Source: Terfezia claveryi
Taxonomy: Eukaryota > Ascomycota > Pezizomycetes > Pezizales > Pezizaceae
DNA: 64,000 nucleotides
Direction of reading: 5' to 3'
Assembly (NCBI GenBank): GCA_015179025.1
Contig: WHUX01000068.1
Coordinates: 205,585-269,584, forward strand
The position numbers were made by a program, and so were the translations under genes. Below, piece after piece: positions 63,900 to 64,000 of the stretch. Each line of letters opens with the position of its first letter. Position 1 is the first letter of the stretch. The notes beneath the pieces are model-generated. The model ran no database searches, was not told the origin of the DNA, and saw nothing but the letters and a program-made list of their open reading frames with translations.

Positions 63900-64000
63900 C
63901 AATTTCTTTTTATTTTATTTTTATTTTTAAATATTCATTACTCGTTACCGGCCGCAATGTGGGCCATGACAAGCCATCCGGAATCCGAATGGGTTCAGGG
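63900..64000 (-). mobile_element. 3' end of another LINE, cut by the window edge
   Basis: A T-rich run (TTTTTATTTTATTTTTATTT) precedes TAAATATTCATTACTCGTTA and GGGCCATGACAAGCCATCCG. These are divergent forms of the same LINE 3' UTR seen at 32.0, 33.7 and 39.2 kb, in minus orientation. The element should continue beyond base 64,000. Confidence 0.75.

Overview
This window looks like a repeat-dominated stretch of a filamentous fungal genome. Where introns can be followed they are short (46 to 86 bp, GTAAGT/GTATGT donors, AG acceptors). The mobile elements are fungal types: chromodomain Ty3/Gypsy, Tad-like LINEs, pogo/Fot1, Helitron, MULE, and a RecQ-type helicase with a Cys/His-rich N-terminal domain. 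Nearly all premature stops in the AT-rich relics are TAG, TAA or TGA where CAG, CAA or CGA would fit. That is the footprint of repeat-induced point mutation (RIP) or a similar C-to-T process, which points to Ascomycota. The very low gene content and many minisatellites would suit a truffle-like (Pezizales) genome, but the species is a guess.

Layout. 0-1.25 kb: 3' end of a Gypsy chromovirus with its LTR. 1.4-2.1 kb: minisatellite. 2.1-8.6 kb: AT-rich, RIP-like DNA with two gene relics. 9.1 kb: one small intact ORF. 10.5-10.9 kb: two small MITEs. 12-24 kb: AT-rich DNA containing a complete but degenerate Gypsy element (13,747-20,210, paired 661-bp LTRs), a 248-bp MITE and a pogo-type transposase relic. 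24-27 kb: 5' part of another retroelement with gag. 27-30.7 kb: minisatellites and compositional extremes. 32-42.3 kb: truncated LINEs, one of them inside a Gypsy chromodomain, plus a JmjC relic. 42.8-60.4 kb: an intron-containing CxxC gene, Helitron pieces, a large RecQ helicase gene split by a MITE, a TET/JBP-like dioxygenase, a Helitron Rep/helicase relic and a MULE with long terminal inverted repeats. 60.4-64 kb: little that is recognisable.

Most of the window is transposons nested in transposons. Two insertions can be dated relative to their hosts from exact target-site evidence: the LINE at 33,745-34,271 inside a chromodomain, and the MITE at 49,920-50,167 inside the helicase. The most interesting block is 42.8-54.1 kb. 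There a multi-exon CxxC protein gene, a DUF3505-like/RecQ helicase with a recombinase-like middle, and a 2-oxoglutarate dioxygenase lie close together, and a second 2OG-type oxygenase (JmjC) lies about 5 kb to the left. Whether these form one mobile system is inference. No tRNA, rRNA or CRISPR array was recognised.
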